64,000 nucleotides of DNA from Phascolomyces articulosus (lineage: Eukaryota; Mucoromycota; Mucoromycetes; Mucorales; Lichtheimiaceae), in assembly GCA_025677815.1 (NCBI GenBank), contig JAIXMP010000008.1, forward strand, positions 620,001-684,000. Reading direction: 5' to 3'. Position 1 is the stretch's first letter; the number at the start of each line of letters is the position of its first letter. The notes below the pieces were generated by a model. It searched no databases and had not been told where the DNA came from. It saw nothing but the letters and a program-made list of their open reading frames with translations. The position numbers were made by a program, and so were the translations under genes. This document shows positions 1 through 16,346 of this stretch, in pieces.

Positions 1-860
1 AAATAGAGCACAGCTGCTGATCATGGTCAACTTTGTTTGACATCTTTTTCCTAAAAAAAAAAAACAATTATTCCACTTTTTTCTGATTATCTGCCGGTTC
101 ACATTTTCCACACTTAAAATTGCCATGAGCTCTTAATTATTAATTAATTAATTGAAGCTGTTGAATGAAAGCCTATAATGAGCAACAATAAATGCATATC
201 CTGAACCTTTTCACTGCTTATTTTTCACTCCCATTTGATGCTAGTCTACTCCTGAAGAACCATCTCAACATTTATCCAACAAAGGAAACACACAAAATGA
301 TTTCCTTTCTCAACTCCTCCCTCATATTATTTTTTTTTTCTTATTTTTACACTTGCATTATAACTTACATTATCCACAATAGCTTAGCTTTTTTTCTTCT
401 AAAGGGGTCTTTTTTAGTTGATGCAACAACATTTATATATTTTTACCTCAAAGTATTGTTGCAAGGAAGCGACCATATGCCTATAAGCACAGGTCTATTT
501 AGTCTTCCACATTAATTATTATAAATTATAATATTATAATGCGAATTTTCCAAAAGTTTGGAATTTTTTGTTAGGCAGTACATTCTTTCAACAAAATCTC
601 TTCCAATTTTGGATTGCAGAGAAATTAATCAGTTTCATACAGTGCCATCATTTAAAATGAAAGTTTTAACAGCATTATAGTATACAGGAGGAAGATATAG
701 TTTCTAACTGGAGATGAACTCTTAACCCATCAGTGAATTTGAATATTAGGAGTTACTAGGCTATTATACCTAAAGGATCGAAGAAACAATAAAAACAAAC
801 TAGGGACCTACCAATAAAGACAAGGCGAAATGAAGAGAGTAAACTTAGCGCATATGATGG
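1..860. other. AT-rich intergenic DNA, no gene seen
   Basis: This stretch holds homopolymer runs and short TTAA repeats near 135-155. The only open frame of note (192-515, plus) has a composition dominated by Phe, Leu, Ile and Tyr that follows from T-rich DNA and has no recognisable motif. I see no splice pattern that would make a gene. Confidence 0.6.
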
Positions 861-965
861 ATATTGCCATCGAATGTGTTACTGTGTTCTGTTCTCAGAG
901 GATTTCGGAAAGGGCAAAGCATCAGAAGAAGCAACCACGGCCCATTTCCATACCAGAAATACAAA

Positions 966-1470
966 ATGTCGGTCGAGGTTGACCCTTCGCTCTCGCCCTG
1001 CTGCAATAGCGATTGTCGTCCTATTCATGCCGAGTTTTGCCACACATATAAAGCTATGTTTGATGAGCTGGAATCAGATAACCAAGATACCGTTGTTGCA
1101 TCCTCTCGCCTCTTATACAAATTTGGTGGGAATTCTACACAAAAAAAAGTTATCATCAACTAAACAAAAACGGTTGCATCAATTACCGTCATTCATTTTC
1201 ACTACTCCTAATTGTAATCTCTTTAATAAAATGTACATATCAGATCATTTTATTTGAGGCATTAATTATAAACCTGTGGTCTGAGACGTCCATAGCGATT
1301 CGTCAATTGCCATCACCCGATCAGCTTACTTATGACCGGATCAACTCAATATCGCTTCGTAATTTATCAGCGTGGCAAGATCAAGAAAAGCGATGATTCT
1401 GCGAAGACCTTTTTCTATGATTTCAAGGTTCACTTGGAAGCCTATGGTTTGGACCTTACAAGTAAACTCT
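966..1470 (+). pseudogene. Possible decayed gag-like retroelement fragment
   Basis: A Met-initiated frame from 966 (starting MSVEVDPSLSPC) runs about 54 codons. After a gap, a second coding-like frame from about 1280 reads SLRNLSAWQDQEK and then meets a TGA at about 1394. A -1 shift at that point opens TFFYDFKVHLEAYGLD. The last piece resembles the aromatic and acidic core of retroelement gag proteins (family pattern recalled, not searched). The frame change and stops argue for a relic. No LTRs, protease or reverse transcriptase were found nearby. It could also be two exons of an unrelated dead gene. Confidence 0.25.
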
Positions 1471-2725
1471 TAATATAAACTTGAGACTCTTTGTGTCATT
1501 GTCACTATGCGTCTTCCAATAAGCGAAGGTTCTTCTGCAGGTTATATATTTTTATGAAATATAGTTTAATAGAATTCTTAACAATACGTATAATGATTAG
1601 GCTTTTTTTTGTTATAAATATACTATATACGTAGGTGGCTACCAATGAAGACGTTAGTTCTTCTTTTTTAAATAATAATGTATTATTCTTTAATCTCTTA
1701 AAGGTACTTTATTTTCAGTTAAATTATAATAGTCGACTTTCTATTTGTACTTTTTTATATACATAGGTATTTAAGGATAGTGAATATCGCTTATCATTGG
1801 CGAACTTATTGATTTTGATGTTTTCAATGACAAACTGTTCCTTACTATCAAATTATTGAATTGTTGTGTTTGTCATTGTAAAGCGAATATGTAATAATAA
1901 TGAATAAAATTCACTTTCTTGTTTATATGGATGACTATATAAAATAATGGTTATAAATACGATCATCATTACATACAAAAGTAAGGGGGTGGAAGATTGA
2001 TCATTACAGGAATTGTCTTTTTGTTGGTCAGAATAATACATATGCCAATTCATTTTGTAAACGATGCAGTAGGTACAATCTATATATATATATCATGATG
2101 TTAAGGTCTGGAGGAGAGACTGTAGAATAAGTTATTATGCAATAAATTTTTATGCTATACTACTGCATTGTATTCATGATAATAAAGTTTATTCATTCGA
2201 TTTAGTTTACATTATAAATCATACATCCTATTATATGTCACAAAACTATAATACTTCAACATTATGCTTTCAGTGATCCTATACAACTATTTATTGGTAG
2301 ATAGGTTTGATGTATGCTTTAAATATATTCCTCATAATTAAAATAAAAAAATTCCTTGGTTACATAATAATAAGGCATTACTACTCTCTTCTTTCAATTG
2401 GAGCATATATGTAAAAAGATGGCTACATATAAAATGGATCAATGATACTGCTTAATTTACTAAAAAAAATGGTTGCTAAAAATTAATTAAGTGCACTAGT
2501 TGGGAAGTGAACGTATTTAAAGTAACGTAGTAATAATAGCAGTGATGATGTTGCTGGTAATGGCGTTGCTTTTAGTAGATGTGCGGAACAAATTTTGATG
2601 TAAGCGGATCTCTACCTCGAAAGAGAGATTAATAAATAATTTCCCCCTCTTCACGTAATTTTCCCTTTCTCTTTTCTTTTCTGTTTTTTATTCTTTTTCA
2701 CCCCTCTTTTTTCGTCTTTCACACC
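1471..2725. other. Intergenic DNA upstream of the D-2-HG dehydrogenase gene
   Basis: AT-rich DNA with short TA repeats (around 2080). It ends in a pyrimidine-rich leader (about 2640-2720, mostly C and T) just before the ATG at 2726, a style shared by most starts in this window. No gene seen. Confidence 0.55.
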
Positions 2726-5744
<3,019 letters not shown>

Positions 5745-7556
5745 TAGATGTACCATTAAGCAACTGATTTGCATTATATTTTTCTTTTTTTTTACTTACA
5801 TGTTCTTGTATTTTCAGAGAGAGAAGAAAAAAAATATCTTAATAAAAAAAATTATACTTTGGGTAAATGTTTGTCCATCCCAAGTTGAACGACGCCCTGT
5901 TTATATATATATTTATGATGGATCGGGTTTTTTTAAAAGAAATGGAGGTGATAGGGGGGAACTCGAATGAGTACATCGACATCTATCGTAGATACTGATA
6001 CACAACAACAAATTTAATAAATAGAAAGAAATTGAATGGAACGTTGAGATTTCAGACTTCTTAGCAATCATGATAAGATACAATACATATTTCAATATGT
6101 ACGTAGTATATGATAACGATGAAAGAATATCAGTGTATTCATGTTCCTCAATCCTCTAGTTGATGAAATGGTTTGCTACACCAGAATCTTCTATTTCTCG
6201 ATTTTACAGATCCAAGGAATATATATATATATATATATACCTTACTTACCTAGCTTTCAACAATAGAAGAAAGTTAATAGAGAATCCTTTTCTTTGTTCT
6301 CGCCCTCTCCTTTATGCAAAAGGGTGTGTGTAACAAATTTATAGTGGATGGGTTGTTGAACAGATACTATATTAGCATTAGTGTGGCCATACTTTAAGTT
6401 TAAAATAAATTTGTTTTATAAAGTAAAATATGCAGAATATGTTTTAGTTTGAAATAGAGGTTCATCTTTATATTAAATTATAAATTGAAGAGCTACTATA
6501 AACAAAGTAGGTTAGTCATCAATGTATATTATACAACAAGAAGGGAAGCATCTGCTTCTACTGCTGCATGCAGGCTGACATGTATATCATTTTTTTTATT
6601 ATTTTATTGTTATGGATGGTGGGTATATATTATATAACCCAATACTATGTCTTCCAATATTATTATATGAAGCTTTAGGTTGTAAAAATAGATAGTAAAT
6701 CACAAGGACAAGTATCAATAAGAAGAAGAAAAAAGAGTGGGGTTTCATCCTTTTACAAAATTTTTAATTGAATGTGTCACAAAAAGTGAAAATCCGGGAT
6801 TTTGGTGAATCTTGTTCATGGCAACTGTGCGTACAAGCATTGGATTTGATCATACTCCTAGACTTCTTATTATACAACCACGATGGTTATGATACGTTTG
6901 CTTTTTTCAGCACTTGAAAAAAAAGATACATATGCACTATGTAAAACATTCTCAATAAGTTTAGCTACCACCACTAGCATAAGAGCATACTTTTATTAAA
7001 AGGTAATACGAGTAACATCAAATAATACCCAAAGGGAGTTATCCATTTACCCTGCTTCTCAAGTGTCGAAATAATCAATGTTATTTTGTTACATTTGTAA
7101 TATACAAACAGCTAAATAAGGGTAGTTTAACATCACTATGTGTATAGTGTGTATATATTACATGAAATAGCATCTTGTGATATAATAAATTAATGGTGAC
7201 AGGTGAAAAATATAAATCATATCGTTCTTTCTTTTAAATCTTTGTACTACTATGAATCTCTAAGTAGTAGTCGATGATTACCTGAATGTTGTTTCTTCTT
7301 CTTTGTTGGGTTGAAAGCAACTTTCGAAATAATCCATGTGAAATATATAATCGTCAGATTCTACCATCTTCTTCGCCACCCACCCCCCAAAAATGTTAAA
7401 GAAGATGTTGCATAAACAAAACAAAGAAATAACTGTTTGGCTTGATATGATGATACAGAGACAAAAGAATTTCATTCCTGCAGGATTTTTCAACACAGCA
7501 AACTAAAAAAAATTTCTTGATCTCTTTTTTTTTTTCAAACAATAAAATAATATAAC
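5745..7556. other. Intergenic region, no gene seen
   Basis: About 1.8 kb of AT-rich DNA between two plus-strand genes. It has a TA run near 6218-6239 and no open frame with convincing composition or splice sites. Nearest to the next gene is a T-rich leader (7510-7545). Confidence 0.55.
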
Positions 7557-8883
7557 ATGGCAGCACCATCGCCTTCTACAGTCGCTGCATCCGTGACATT
7601 TGATAGTGATTTAACAACAGCCCCTGGTGTTGTATTTGATTCTACACAAAACGATGACAATGACGAAGTGTTGGCAGAAGTACCCGTCTATTTGAGTAAC
7701 AATTTATCTAAATTCCTTTACGTGTTTCAATACCCATTACGCAATGCCGCATTTGATAGTCGTTCGGGCCCTGTTGCCGCACGTATTAAACCCAGAGCCA
7801 AAATGGTCGAGTTGGATCTTCCTATTGATACACGATCATCGTATTATAGTACAGAACGGGGTGAAGATTTTGCCATGGGTATGAATGATAAAAAGATCAA
7901 AACTGCGTATGATAAACGAATGGAAGAACATGAAGAAGAACAAATGTACGGACGATCCTCTGCAAGTAAAAAAGAAGAAGAATTATTAGATCGTATGACA
8001 TTTAGTTCAACAGAAGTACCTGCTCAAACGAAGTATGTTGTAGGTGCTATGCGTGACGGTATAAATTTATTATTTATTATTTTTTTTTTGGGGGGGGAAG
8101 GAAAAGAAGAGAGGGGAGAGAGAGGCAAAGAGAATGAAATGAATTGAATGTATCTTGATTTGGGGATATCAAATGCAATTTATATATATTAGATCGATTA
8201 TGCTAAGTGATCCTTTTTTGCATGCACCATTTCATTCATTTTATTCTATATAGGTGAACTTCATTTAACACCTATTCGTGGAACTATTCAAATGAGACCA
8301 GCATTTAAATATATTGATAAAATTGATGAAAAATTTAAAGCTGCCAATAAACGAATTCAAGATGTAGAAAAGGATGAAGAAGACAATAAGAAAAAGAGCG
8401 AGTCTGGAAAAGCTCAGACATTACAAGTAAGGAGCTCAAATAGAGATAGAAAAGAATGAACGAGGGGATGTGAGAGAGAGTAAAAAATTGGGGGGAGGAG
8501 AGAGAGGGTATATTGAAATAGGGTGGCGTATATATACTTATTGAATTATGATCATGTACTATTTTAGGTATCTATGAAGAATAATGAAAAAGAAGGACTT
8601 GCTAAACGAAATGCTTATTCAATGGCTGTAAGGAATGCAGAAGAAGAAGCCTGGCAACCTGTCGTATTTTATGATGAAACTGTAAGATTATATATATATA
8701 TATATGGATTGAATTGGATTGTATTGATTCACTGATATATTTGTCTACAATTATATTAATTAGACTCAACAAGCGGAGATGGTTTATGATGGATTATACA
8801 CCCAAAACAAGCAAGAATTGAAGTGTACAACAAGTCGGGATGATTATCTTGAAAGCTTAAGTGGTATCAAACGACAGCATTAA
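7557..8883 (+). CDS. RPC37: RNA polymerase III subunit Rpc37 / RPC5-like
   Basis: Four exons (7557-8058, 8254-8426, 8568-8681, 8764-8883) give 302 residues, close to the yeast Rpc37 length of about 280. The protein starts with a disordered Ala/Ser/Asp-rich stretch. It then has EVPVYLSNNLSKFLYVFQYP, the opening strand of the Sin/RPC5 dimerisation domain, followed by VAARIKPRAKMVELDLP and ELHLTPIRGTIQMRP. The C-terminal part contains a Lys/Glu-rich linker and EEAWQPVVFYDE. In the family, Rpc37 pairs with Rpc53 in a TFIIF-like module that helps Pol III terminate and reinitiate; that role is inferred from homology. The ATG at 7557 sits just after a T-rich leader and gives the full domain. All three introns are GT-AG and keep phase. 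Confidence 0.85.
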
Positions 8884-9859
8884 TAGTCTCTTCTTTATGA
8901 TTGATCTGCTTGAATCCATTTAGTCATATAAACTTTTTGTAACACCTTAAAAAATAATAAATTGTTTCACCAATAATCATTTATGTGTTCCCGTTAAAAA
9001 TTTTGTTATATTCAATCAGCAATCAGCCAAGCTATTCATTTCTTCCTTCTTCTTATTCATTCTTTCTTTCTTTTGTCTATTATCTATTGTTTATATATAA
9101 ACCTCTTTTTCCTTTCCTTTTCTATTTATATATACATTTACATTCAACAAAAACAACGTTTAAACAACAACATCCAAAATAACAAATCAGCAGAAATCAT
9201 TCACAACAAAAAATCAAAACAACAACAATAACAATAACGCAAAATCATCACCAATTCAAATATAAAAGTAGTGCACATGTGTACATTACGAACCCCTTCA
9301 TTGATTTCTTCTTTGCTTCTTTGATTCTTTACGTTATATTTTATACTGCACATCGGATATACACACACAAGATTTTCATAATAACAATCCCTTGTTTTCC
9401 CCTTCATAAAATCATATATTCATTCTACTCCTCCCCCCAAACGAACCAATACTCTCCTCCTGTCTAACACGTAGATCTAATTATTTTTTATTATATTTAA
9501 ACCAGACAAAAGGTCTATTTTACTTGTCTATCTGCTTGTCCCTTTTTTCTTGGCCCTTCTTCTTTATTCCCCCTTTTTTTTGTTACTATTTATTTCACTT
9601 TTTCTTTGATCTTTTTTTCATTTTCTTGTTCTTTTTCTTTTTTTTTTTTGTTTCCTTTTTTCTTTCATATAAACTTTTTTTTATATAGATATTCTATATT
9701 TTATTATTATTCAAAAAGTCGCTTATCCATCCAATCTTTGGTGAGAAAGCTGACAACTTTTTTATACACTCTTTATTTTTATATTTCAAAAAAAAAAATA
9801 CTCTTGCCTCTCATTTATTTTCTATATATTTATACATATACATATAACGTTATTTATTC
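8884..9859. promoter_or_regulatory. Probable promoter and long leader of the chitin synthase gene
   Basis: Between the Rpc37 stop and the chitin synthase ATG lie ~980 bp. The second half (9480-9850) is strikingly T/C-rich, as expected of a fungal promoter and leader. It contains short upstream ATG frames, for example one starting at 9279 and one at 9606. The 9606 frame runs past the chitin synthase ATG in another frame. Which part is transcribed cannot be told from sequence. Confidence 0.4.
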
Positions 9860-12800
9860 ATGGTTGGAGGAATTCAATACAGTCAACCCACAGGTGGTGG
9901 TGGCGTTAGAATCAACCAACAACCACAGCCACAATCACAGCAACAAACAAATTATCATGTCAATTATAATTATCAAAATCAAAATAATAATAATGGAACA
10001 GTTTATGCTTATACAACAGCGACATCTAACAATCCAGCCTATACTCATGGTGCAACAGCCGTAGGACGAAGACCTACTGTTCTTGGACGAGCACCTACTC
10101 GTCGAATGGTACCTGGTGCTAATAGTATTGCTAATGCAGGACAAAATATACAACGTGGACGTACTTTGATCCGACCTGATCGATATCAAGAACCGCCACC
10201 TTTATTAACGGGTAAACCCACCGCGAGTCGAAGTGCCTTTGATCCATGGATATTATTTTCACGTATTGTCACCTTTTGGGCATTTGCTCCCATGTTGGCT
10301 GCGTTAGGTAAATCGGATAAGGGTATGCAACAAGCTTGGAGAGAAAAAATGGCTTTATGTTTTATTATTGCTTGTATGGGTGGATTTGTCGCATTTATTA
10401 CCATCGGTCTTAGTTCAGTCATGTGTCCACCTGAAGCTGCTAGTAATCAAGCCAACTATCTTTCATATAATGATACTGTAAATAGTGGTAATATATCTTT
10501 TTTTTTCTTTACGTTTTTAGTTGGCCACATATACACACATATTCCATCCATCCCCTTTTATTTATTACTACTCTCATCTTTTTTTTTTTTTTTACTTTGT
10601 TTCTCTCCCCTTTCCTCCTCATCCCCACTCACACACCCCCAACTTCTCCTAAAAAAAAGAGCTAATTTTTGACTATTTTGTTTTTATTATTAATATCATC
10701 AACCTCCCAAAAATATGAAGCATCATTAATCGGTATATCAGGTTGGCAATTTAATATCACGAACTATCAAGTAACACACGACGTTAACTTTTTCGAAATG
10801 GTGAGTGTACCTGGCACTGACGTGACCAACTATTTCGAACATGGCGTCAATATTCCAGCCTGTCAATCTGCCAACAATGCATTTAAAGCTGTCAGTTTTG
10901 ATCCATGCGGTGACAACAATGGCAACAAGGGGTGTACATTAGGTCCATTGACCGAATCCAACTTTCAAAAACTCGGCCTTGAAAATATGACACGTTATGT
11001 AGGTTATGATTGGACCCAACTCGCCAGTGTCAACTTGACCCATTTTTTTGTGTTGGATGGTAACGTGATCAATATGGACCCTTATATCCATGCCAATCCA
11101 AATCCAGTACCCAACGATATTTTGGATAGCACCATTCGAGAGATTCTTGCCTCAGACTTTGCCGAAGGTGGAAAGGATGGTACCAAACAATTTTTCAGAC
11201 GACCCGAGTTACGTGATTCGATTAATTGTATTGTACAAAAATATCATGCGGGACAAATTGACAAGTCGACAACCGGTTGTTTTGCTGCTTCTTTGGTCTT
11301 GTTTTGTGCTCTGGGGGTTGTGTTGGCGATTGTGTTTGCTCGGTTTTTTATGGCCTTGATTTTTGCTTGGTGTTTATCTTGGAAAATGGCACGTACACCA
11401 CCACCTGTCAGTCGATCTGGATCGCCCATGCGAAATAATCAAACTATGGAAATGGCGGATATTAAACGAAACCCAGGACATCAACGCATGGATTCAGGCA
11501 CAGCCGCTGCTAAAGATTTTACACGTTTGGTGGGAAATGATCTTTATACAGCATTATTGATCACTTGTTATTCAGAAGGTCTGGAAGGTATCAGGGCTAC
11601 CATTGAATCTTTATCAGGCACGGATTATCCGGATAAGCGAAAGTTATTGTTTATTATTGCGGATGGTATGATTACGGGTAGCGGTGAAAAAATGTCAACA
11701 CCCGATATTTGTTTATCTTTGGTGACATTTGATAAACCGGAAATGCGTAATGTGGAACCAATGCCTTATATTGCTGTAGCGGATGGCGCAAAACAATTCA
11801 ATAGAGCCAAGGTCTATGCGGGTCATTATGGTAAATTGCTTTTATCGTATTTTAAAAAGGGATCGATAGAATATGCTATGTAGAAGGAGGTATATTAACT
11901 CATTCGCCATTACATTTTTTTTTCTATTATAGTCTGCAAAGGACATAAAGTACCTATGATTTTGGTCGTCAAATGTGGTAATCCAGACGAAGAAGGCAAA
12001 GCCAAAGCGGGTAATCGAGGCAAACGGGACTCCCAATTGATTCTTATGAACTTTTTCAGCCGTGTCACCTATAACGATAGAATGACCCCGCTGGATTATG
12101 AACTATTCCAAAAGATCCATTATCTGATGGGTGTGACACCAGACTACTTTGAGCTGGTTCTCATGGTGGATGCCGATACAAAAGTATATAAATCTTCGTT
12201 ACGATTGCTGGTCAATTGTATGGTGAATGACAATTTGATTATGGGTTTATGTGGTGAAACCAAAATTGCCAACAAACGAGCTTCTTGGGTCAGTGCTATT
12301 CAAGTTTACGAATATTTTATTTCCCATCATTTGGCCAAAGGCTTTGAATCTGTTTTTGGTGGTGTCACTTGTTTGCCTGGTTGTTTTTGTATGTATCGAC
12401 TCAAGGCACGCAAGGGTGATGGTGATTGGGTTCCTATTATTACCAAGCCAGAAATTGTGCAAGAATATTCTCAAAATACGGTTGATACATTACATCAAAA
12501 GAATTTATTGTTGCTTGGTGAAGATCGGTTTTTGACCACATTGATGCTTCGTAACTTTCCATATCGAAAGATGGTCTTTACACCTCATGCTGTGAGTAAA
12601 ATAAAAGAGAGGATAGCTATTTAATGAAACAAGAAAAAAAACATTGTAACGATGCTAATGGATTGATAATGTATTATATCTATTTATTTAGATCTGTAAA
12701 ACGATTGTACCTGATGAATTCAAAGTCTTGTTATCTCAACGTCGTCGCTGGATCAATTCCACCATCCACAACTTATTTGAACTCGTACTTGTACGAAACT

Positions 12801-13939
12801 TGTGTGGTACCTTTTGTTTCTCTATGCAGTTCGTTGTTATGATGGATTTGGTGGGTACCTTGACTCTTCCTGTGGCTATTGTACTTACGATTGTCCTGAT
12901 TGCTTCCATTGCTGCCACGAGTATTACCAGCTTTACAACAGCTGTACCACTGGTTCTATTGATTATTGTCTTGTTTTCACCTGCCTTGTTGATTTTGATC
13001 ACGACCAAAAAATGGGTTTATTTGGGATGGATGGTGATTTATCTGTTTGCACTTCCCATTTGGAATTTCGTTTTACCTGTTTATTCATTCTGGCACTTCG
13101 ATGACTTTTCATGGGGTGAAACACGTAAAGTGACTGGTGAAGTGAAAGGAGAACATCATGGACAAAAGAATGGTGTGTTTGATCCATCCAAGGTTCCTTT
13201 ACGAAGATGGGAAGATTATGAACGACGACGTATTCGATCAGCCAAACGACGTGAAAAGAAATTGCGCGAATTGGGTCCTGTGCATATGACACATAATATT
13301 GTGGAAGGTCATGAAGAAGAACGTCGTTTGATGCAAGGAAGTGATGATGAGTTGGTATCCAATTATACGGGCAGTGACATGTCTTCTATTCATGCCAACC
13401 CGCAACATTACTTTGATCCATCCAAAGAAGCACCTGTCAAATCAAGTTCAGGTTACTATCCTTCCTTTAGACCACAAACTGCAACACCTACACCTCCTGT
13501 GCCATTACCAAAGCAGCATCAACAGCAACAGCCTCGACCTGTGCCACCTCCTCATAATCAACAACAACAACAACAACAACAACAAATGGCACCTGCTGGT
13601 CGTGGAGGTTACTATCCACAACCACCTCGTCCACCAATAAGACAAGCTTCTCATCAACAGCAACAGCAACCACGTATGGCTCCGCCTCCGCATCAACAAG
13701 GTCAATCCATTTTACGTAATCCTCAATCACCACCTCATCCACAGCAACAATCTTATACTCCATCGATAAGACCATCTCCTGGACAACAGCAGCAGCCTTA
13801 TCGTCCTCAACAGTCTCCTCCTGGACAATATCAAGGAGGACCACGACCTCCAATGCATGCTGCTTATACACCTCAAGTACGTCCCAATGTTGCTCGACCA
13901 CAACCACCTCCACATAATAATTATCAAAGAGGGTTTTAG
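9860..13939 (+). CDS. Chitin synthase, division 2 (class IV-like)
   Basis: Four exons, best reading 9860-10487, 10721-11830, 11933-12591 and 12692-13939, give 1214 residues. The disordered N-terminus (Gln/Asn/Gly-rich) is followed by two hydrophobic segments (about 133-150 and 164-187), a luminal-type domain containing [14 protein letters not shown] that resembles the cytochrome b5-like module of these enzymes, and another membrane segment (about 395-425). The catalytic part has [28 protein letters not shown] and QRRRW, the donor, acceptor and processivity motifs of family 2 chitin synthases that polymerise UDP-GlcNAc at the plasma membrane. Further membrane helices (about 840-935) precede a ~280-residue Gln/Pro-rich tail with a polyQ run. 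No myosin motor is present. The first intron is the weak point: its donor is GTAATA and the acceptor may be at 10720 or 10741. Confidence 0.92.
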
Positions 13940-14610
13940 ATAACCTTTCTCGTTTTTTTTTTTTTTTTTGTATCTTCATATACATATCTTTATTGTTTTA
14001 TTTTTTTCATTTTGAATTCCTGCATTTATATATATAAAACAGGTCTTCTTTTGTATCTTTAATCCATTTTCTTTTTCTGTCGAATATATAATTTTACAAC
14101 ATGGGTTCATTTTTCTTAACTATAAATATTTTTCTTTTTTTTGGGTCAACCTTATTACTTTTACACATCATTTTATATCTTTTTTTTTCTCTCTTCTTCA
14201 ATACTTTTGCATATATAATACAAAAATATACATATTTTATTATTATTATTACTACTATCTTTTTCTTTCATATTATCTCTATTTTTTTTTCTTTTATTTA
14301 TTTTGTCATTATTACAAATTTGGATGTTCCCGATTCCTTTAAAGAACAAAAAAAAACTGCATAAATATCAAATGATTTATTATATACTTATCCTTTAGAT
14401 TTATGTTGGGTTTTCATGCGAGTAAGAGGCAGGTTTTTATGTAAATAGACAAGCATCTCTTTTTTTTTTTTTTTGTTCGTGACTTTGGTGTTCCATAATA
14501 GACAGGTGGATGGTGCAGCCGTTTGCATATCTTGCTACTAGATTTTTCTTCTTTTTTTCATCCCTTTCTCTCTTGTTTCTTTACGCCTATTTTTTTTCAG
14601 ATAAAAAAAA
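13940..14610. other. Intergenic region, T-rich, no gene seen
   Basis: Holds the chitin synthase 3' region and the SDR leader. An open frame at 14101-14364 is almost all Phe, Ile, Leu and Tyr and is explained by T-rich DNA. Pyrimidine tracts at 14460-14475 and 14545-14600 precede the next ATG. Confidence 0.5.
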
Positions 14611-16346
14611 ATGACAGCTCATCCAAAAGAAACTTATGATTATGAAAATAAGGTAGCAGTAATCACGGGTGGTAGTCGTAATATTGGCAAAATGGTAGCT
14701 ATCGAACTTGTTAAAAAAGGTGCCAAAGTAGTAATCGGTGATCTTTTGGATAAGGAAGGTCAAAATACTATTCAAGAATTAAACTTGATGTAAGTCAGCA
14801 ATATATATATAGAATAGGTTTCTTTCGTTTCGCGTAAATACGTAGATACATTCAGCTTTCTACTACGGTCACCCTAATGATATGACATATGAAAACATAT
14901 TCTATATAGGGCCAAACAACAAGCTGCTGTGTATTTGCATACAGATGTAGCAAAATATAGTGATTTAATTGCTCTATTTCAACTCGCTGAGAGTACTTTT
15001 GGAGGTGTGGATGTAAGTAAAACAAGATCAGTGTATACTCTAATGGATTTATTTTAATAACATTCCATCCTACTACCACCAAAATATGATTATGTTGCCC
15101 ATCGTGCATAGATTGCTTTTCTAAATGCAGGCATCACAATGGATCATGATCTATTATTGGATCCTTTGGATGGTAAATATAAACCTTGGATTCTCATTTT
15201 GTGTGATGTAGAAATCTATATTTATCCATTGGTTCCATAATAATGTTTTATTCTATCCAATATACAACATGTCATTTTTTTTTATATAGATGAACAAGAT
15301 GTAAAATTAATGAATGTCAATACTATGGGAGTGATCAAGGGTACCAAAGTGGCTGTTAGACATTTAGTAAAGAGAGGTGGAGGCGTTATTGTTGCTACAT
15401 CCTCTGGTTTAGGTCTTGAATCATTTAGGTATATAATTCATTTGTTGATACAGTCGTCATCTATATATATTCATGAAGTATACCTCTCTTTCTATGTATC
15501 CGAGCAACTAATATAATGTATAAAAAAATAGCTATTCTAGTATTTACAATGCATCAAAACACGCGATTGTGGGCTGGGTAAGAAGTTTCGAGCATCTTCC
15601 TCGTGTGTGTAATATACGCATCAATGCAGGTATGAAAACTTTTGTTTTTTTTTACTGCATACATGAATATTTATCGATTGATTAACATGCAATTAAAGTA
15701 TGTCCCCATGCTGTCGGTAAGTAATACCTCATATCTTTTCCATCCGTAGAATATAATACAAATTATCGATCTATAAAAAATATATATTACAATTGACAAA
15801 TTAACTATTATACGACTATTACTATGACAGAAACCGATTTATCGAAGGATTTTCCTGAACCTATGTTCAAGCTTGTCAAATCCATTGGTTGCGAAAATAC
15901 ACGCATAGAAACCGTTGTCAAAGCTGTTCTCTTATTGATTGAAGATAAAAATCGAAATGGTAAATGAATGCTAAATAAAGAAAAAGAAATTGTTTATCAC
16001 ACTCATTCATTATTTGGCATTATTTATAACAGCACAAACGCTTACTGCTTTGCCTAATGATATCATTGAATTGGAGGAACCACCGAAAATTGTAGCTAAA
16101 GGTAAATTGCATTTTTCAATTTAAAAATTCAGCACAATGGTTTGATACGTATATATATATACAATATATAATGTATTGTATAACAACTTCTATTATATAT
16201 GTCAAGCTATTCCACCGAATTATTCTGAAAAAACGATTGTAGCTCCATCTCCAGAACTTGTGGAAGAAATTGAAGCCAACTATAAGGAACAGCTTGATCA
16301 AGTAACAAAGCAATATTTCCTTCTTGAACATGTTGGTTCTGAGTAA
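14611..16346 (+). CDS. Short-chain dehydrogenase/reductase (classical SDR)
   Basis: Nine exons (14611-14789, 14910-15012, 15112-15172, 15290-15428, 15532-15629, 15699-15716, 15831-15959, 16033-16101, 16207-16346) give 311 residues. The Rossmann start VAVITGGSRNIGKMVA carries the cofactor glycine motif TGxxxNIG; D44-like acid in VIGDLLDKEG suggests NAD. LNAG, then VATSSGLG (catalytic Ser region) and the YNASK catalytic Tyr/Lys pair are all present, so the enzyme should be active. The closest general type is 15-hydroxyprostaglandin-dehydrogenase-like SDRs, but the substrate is unknown. The C-terminus extends ~60 residues past the core and is acidic, with no membrane segment. The sixth exon is only 18 nt and encodes CPHAV in the conserved loop after the active site. 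Confidence 0.85.

Noticed and set aside
10500..10740. AT-AC (U12-type) reading of the first chitin synthase intron
   Set aside because: A donor-like ATATCTTT exists, but phase does not fit and the branch-point match is poor; a GT-AG reading works.
13488..13985. Minus-strand frames opposite the chitin synthase tail (165 and 66 residues)
   Set aside because: They are Val- or Leu-rich shadows of the CAA/CCA repeats that encode the Gln/Pro tail.
14101..14364. 87-residue plus-strand frame
   Set aside because: Composition is almost wholly Phe/Ile/Leu/Tyr from T-rich DNA; no motif and no splice partner.
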